This document shows, in pieces, positions 6,472 to 8,452 of a stretch of 8,452 nt of DNA. A program made the position numbers and the translations under genes. Source of the stretch: Oscillospiraceae bacterium (GTDB lineage: Bacteria > Bacillota > Clostridia > Oscillospirales > UBA929). The first letter of the stretch is position 1. Each line of letters opens with the position of its first letter. The DNA lies in contig JAITQI010000175.1 in NCBI GenBank assembly GCA_031289065.1, positions 1 to 8,452 of the forward strand, written 5' to 3'. A model generated the notes under the pieces. It searched no databases. It was not told the origin of the DNA and saw only the letters and a program-made list of their open reading frames with translations.

Positions 6472-6513
6472 ACTTGTGACAGACAGGACATGAAAAACGG
6501 AGGATCTCGTCGG

Positions 6514-7521
6514 TCAGCGAAAGGCCAGCGGTTTACCCACCGCCGCCGTCACCAGCGCCGCCGCCGCGTCCGCGTCCGCCAGCGCCGCCACCTCGGTCGG
6601 CGAATGGGTGTACCGTAGCGGAATACCCACCCCGCCCGAGGGCACGCCGCCCCTGCTGAGGTGGATGGGCCCCGCGTCGGTGCCCCCGGCGGAAGCGGCG
6701 ACCGACTGCCAGCGAACGCCTTCGGCCTGGGCCGTCTCCTCCAAGTGCCGCACCACGGTGGGGTGAGCAATCATCGAGCCGTCCATCAGCTTGACCGCCG
6801 CGCCGCCGCCCAGTCGGCAATGCCCCTTGCCCAGCGCCTCGGGAACGTCCCCCGCGCCGGTGACGTCCACAGCCAGCGCCCACGCCGGGTCGATGGCAAA
6901 GGCCGCCGTCCGCGCCCCTCGGCACCCGACCTCCTCCTGGACGGAAAAGACGAAATACAGATCGTGCGGCGCGCCCCGCGTCCGGGACAGCGCTTGCAGC
7001 AGCACGGCACAGCCCAGGCGGTCGTCCAGATAGGGCCCGGCCACATACCCGCCGCCCATCTCGAACAGCCCCCCCGCGTAGGACGCCCGGTCGCCCACCG
7101 CAACCCGCGTCAGGGCCTCGGCCCGGTCGGCCGCCCCGACGTCGATGTAGAAATGCTCCGCCTTGCGGTCTTTGAGCGCCACCTTTTCGTCGTAGGCGAC
7201 CACCCCCAAAACGCCGCTGTCAAACCGCACCGGCGCGCCGGTCAGGCCCCGGCGGGAGGCCGCCCCGATGAGGGCGCAGCGCACAAAGCCCGCCTCGTCG
7301 ATGTGGGTGGCCATCAGCCCCACCGCGTCCATGTGGGCCGACAGCATGACCCTCGGCCCGTCGCCCTTTTGGCGGACAATCAGATTGCCCAGGGCGTCGG
7401 TGGTGATCTCATCGGCGTAGGGCGCGGCCAGCGCGGCGATACGCGCCCCCAGCGCCCCCTCCGCGCCGGACACGCTGCCGATCCCCTGCCAGTCCTTGAG
7501 CAGCGAAACAATGTCAAGCAT
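6514..7521 (-). CDS. M42 family metallopeptidase (TET/FrvX-type aminopeptidase)
   Basis: This is a cytoplasmic two-metal aminopeptidase that trims short peptides. The family typically assembles into large dodecameric tetrahedral (TET) shells. The 335 residues are of usual length. The metal and catalytic residues can be placed: H63 and D65 in AHMDAVG (62-68), D166 in YLDDRLG (164-170), E196/E197 in QEEVGCRGA (195-203), D219 in AVDVTGAGD (217-225) and H306 in YTHSPTE (304-310). SAGGTDAGPIHLSRGGVPS (277-295) is also typical. The residue after HMD is Ala where many relatives have Glu. ATG 7521 has GGGAGGGAG (7528-7536) 6 nt upstream. The frame stays open further upstream, but that part overlaps the preceding peptidase gene in another frame. 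The gene starts inside the end of that gene (8-nt overlap), pointing to translational coupling. No clear terminator was seen after its stop. Confidence 0.95.
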   Translation of the reverse strand: MLDIVSLLKDWQGIGSVSGAEGALGARIAALAAPYADEITTDALGNLIVRQKGDGPRVMLSAHMDAVGLMATHIDEAGFVRCALIGAASRRGLTGAPVRFDSGVLGVVAYDEKVALKDRKAEHFYIDVGAADRAEALTRVAVGDRASYAGGLFEMGGGYVAGPYLDDRLGCAVLLQALSRTRGAPHDLYFVFSVQEEVGCRGARTAAFAIDPAWALAVDVTGAGDVPEALGKGHCRLGGGAAVKLMDGSMIAHPTVVRHLEETAQAEGVRWQSVAASAGGTDAGPIHLSRGGVPSGGVGIPLRYTHSPTEVAALADADAAAALVTAAVGKPLAFR

Positions 7522-8452
7522 GTTTTTCTCCCTCCCGATCCAATACATCCGCCACGGCGTCAAAGACCCGGTACGCGTGTTCAAAATCCGCCGTACAGGC
7601 CAGCGTGGCTGGGCTGTGCAGATACCGGGTGGCGATGGCCAGCCCCAGCGTCTCCACCCCGCCCCGGCTGGTTTGAATGGCCGCCGCGTCGGTGCCCCCC
7701 GAGACAAATTCTTTGTCCTGCCAGGGAATCCCCAGCCTCTCCGCCTGTTCAATCGCGATTCGCCGCAGGCGGGGGCTGTAGAACGCCCCCCGGTCCGCCG
7801 TGGGGATGACCACCCCGGCCCCCGGGCGGCACACCTGCTTGTGCCCCGGCAGATCGGGCCGGTCGGCCGCCGTCGTGGCCTCCACGATGACCGCCGCCCG
7901 CGGGGCCAAACCGAAGGCCGCCCCGAAGGCCCCCCGGGTGCCCACCTCCTCCTGGGCGGTGAACACCGTCCAGGTGTCGGCGGCCGGGCGCTTGTCCCGT
8001 AGCCGCCGCAACAGGCAGGCGCAGCCGAAGCGGTCGTCGATGGCCTTGGCCTTGAGGAACCCGTCGCCGAAGTCCTCCGGCGGGCTGACAAACGCGCACA
8101 CGTCCCCCAGGAAAACAAACGCCTCGGCCTCCGCCCGGTCGCCGGCCCCTACGTCGATATACATATCCTCCACCTTGGGGACTTTTTTCTCCTCTTCTTT
8201 GTCCACCAAGTGATAGGCTTTGAGGCCCACCACCCCGGGGCGCTTGCCCGGCCCCACCGACACCCGCCGCCCGGGCAGCACCCGCCGGTCGATGCCGCCC
8301 ACGCAACCGAATTTCAGGTACCCCTCGTCGGTGATCCCCTTGACGATGAGACCCACCTCGTCCATGTGGGCGCACAGCATGAGGGGTAGCCCCCCGGGGT
8401 GCCGGCCCCGCTGGAAGACCATCAGGCTGCCCAGGGCGTCGGTTCGGATGTC
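7514..8452 (-). CDS. M42 family metallopeptidase, upstream paralogue (5' end cut by window edge)
   Basis: This is a second cytoplasmic M42 aminopeptidase. 312 residues are visible, starting in the conserved TDALGSL stretch, so roughly 45-50 N-terminal residues lie outside the window. Numbering from the first visible residue, the ligands are H29 and D31 in AHMDEVG (28-34), D139 in AIDDRFG (137-143), E168/E169 in AQEEVGTRGA (166-175), E191 in IVEATTAADRP (189-199) and H279 in YLHSPAT (277-283). The second metal ligand position is Glu here and Asp in the downstream paralogue, both accepted in the family. An insertion with HLVDKEEEKKVPKVEDMYID (81-100) distinguishes it from some relatives. Its stop codon lies 8 nt inside the next M42 gene. 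The truncation comes from the window edge. Substrate preference cannot be read. Confidence 0.95.
   Translation of the reverse strand, partial: DIRTDALGSLMVFQRGRHPGGLPLMLCAHMDEVGLIVKGITDEGYLKFGCVGGIDRRVLPGRRVSVGPGKRPGVVGLKAYHLVDKEEEKKVPKVEDMYIDVGAGDRAEAEAFVFLGDVCAFVSPPEDFGDGFLKAKAIDDRFGCACLLRRLRDKRPAADTWTVFTAQEEVGTRGAFGAAFGLAPRAAVIVEATTAADRPDLPGHKQVCRPGAGVVIPTADRGAFYSPRLRRIAIEQAERLGIPWQDKEFVSGGTDAAAIQTSRGGVETLGLAIATRYLHSPATLACTADFEHAYRVFDAVADVLDREGEKHA

Noticed and set aside
6480..6513. Possible terminator after the M42 peptidase
   Set aside because: There is a T run near CCGTTTTT but no stem of useful length precedes it.
6514..8118. A 534-codon form of the downstream M42 peptidase
   Set aside because: The added part is an out-of-frame reading of the upstream M42 gene; the ATG at 7521 has a strong ribosome binding site and gives normal family length.

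Overview
The window is a GC-rich stretch in which all eight genes lie on the minus strand. Read in transcription order from the right edge, they are: two tandem M42 metallopeptidases, two small proline/glycine-rich membrane proteins of DUF4190 type, an Lgt-like prolipoprotein diacylglyceryl transferase, a sodium:solute symporter, a phenylacetate-CoA ligase (PaaK), and the start of indolepyruvate:ferredoxin oxidoreductase subunit alpha (IorA). The first and last genes run off the window. The gene content (ferredoxin-linked 2-oxoacid oxidation, tandem M42 peptidases, DUF4190 proteins, a clostridial-looking Lgt) and the strong AGGGAGG-type ribosome binding sites suggest an anaerobic high-GC member of the Clostridia. 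That assignment is inference and no rRNA gene is present to settle it.

Region A (8452-6514) is a peptidase block. Two M42 peptidase genes overlap by 8 nt and are probably translationally coupled. Each carries a full set of metal-ligand motifs. They would finish peptide breakdown by trimming short peptides to amino acids.

Region B (6513-4432) is an envelope block. It opens with a convincing sigma-A promoter (TTGACA, 18 nt, TATGAT with TGn). Upstream of that is a tandem TGTGAA-N5-TGTGAA box of the kind bound by OmpR-family response regulators. Two paralogous small membrane proteins follow, then an 11-bp GC-rich hairpin, then lgt with a GTG start. The Lgt looks divergent at several residues known to matter in the E. 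coli enzyme. Its 3' end runs into an in-register array of heptamers that writes the C-terminal tail of the protein.

Region C (4431-1) is an aromatic amino acid/arylacetate catabolism block. A second clear promoter (TTTACA, 17 nt, TATACT) lies upstream of the symporter, and its leader contains a 15-bp palindrome. The symporter, paaK and iorA follow with gaps of 62 and 54 bp, each gene with its own ribosome binding site. The natural reading is uptake of a carboxylated substrate, with IorA(B) oxidatively decarboxylating arylpyruvates to aryl-acetyl-CoA plus reduced ferredoxin. PaaK interconverts arylacetate and its CoA thioester, either to recover energy as ATP or to activate imported arylacetate. 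iorB would be expected just beyond the left edge.

No RNA genes, mobile elements, CRISPR arrays or phage genes were seen. No gene-free stretch exceeds about 160 bases. The window looks mostly like ordinary core and catabolic genes. The points worth a second look are the heptamer array at the lgt end, the altered Lgt residues, the response-regulator-like box and the two candidate operators.
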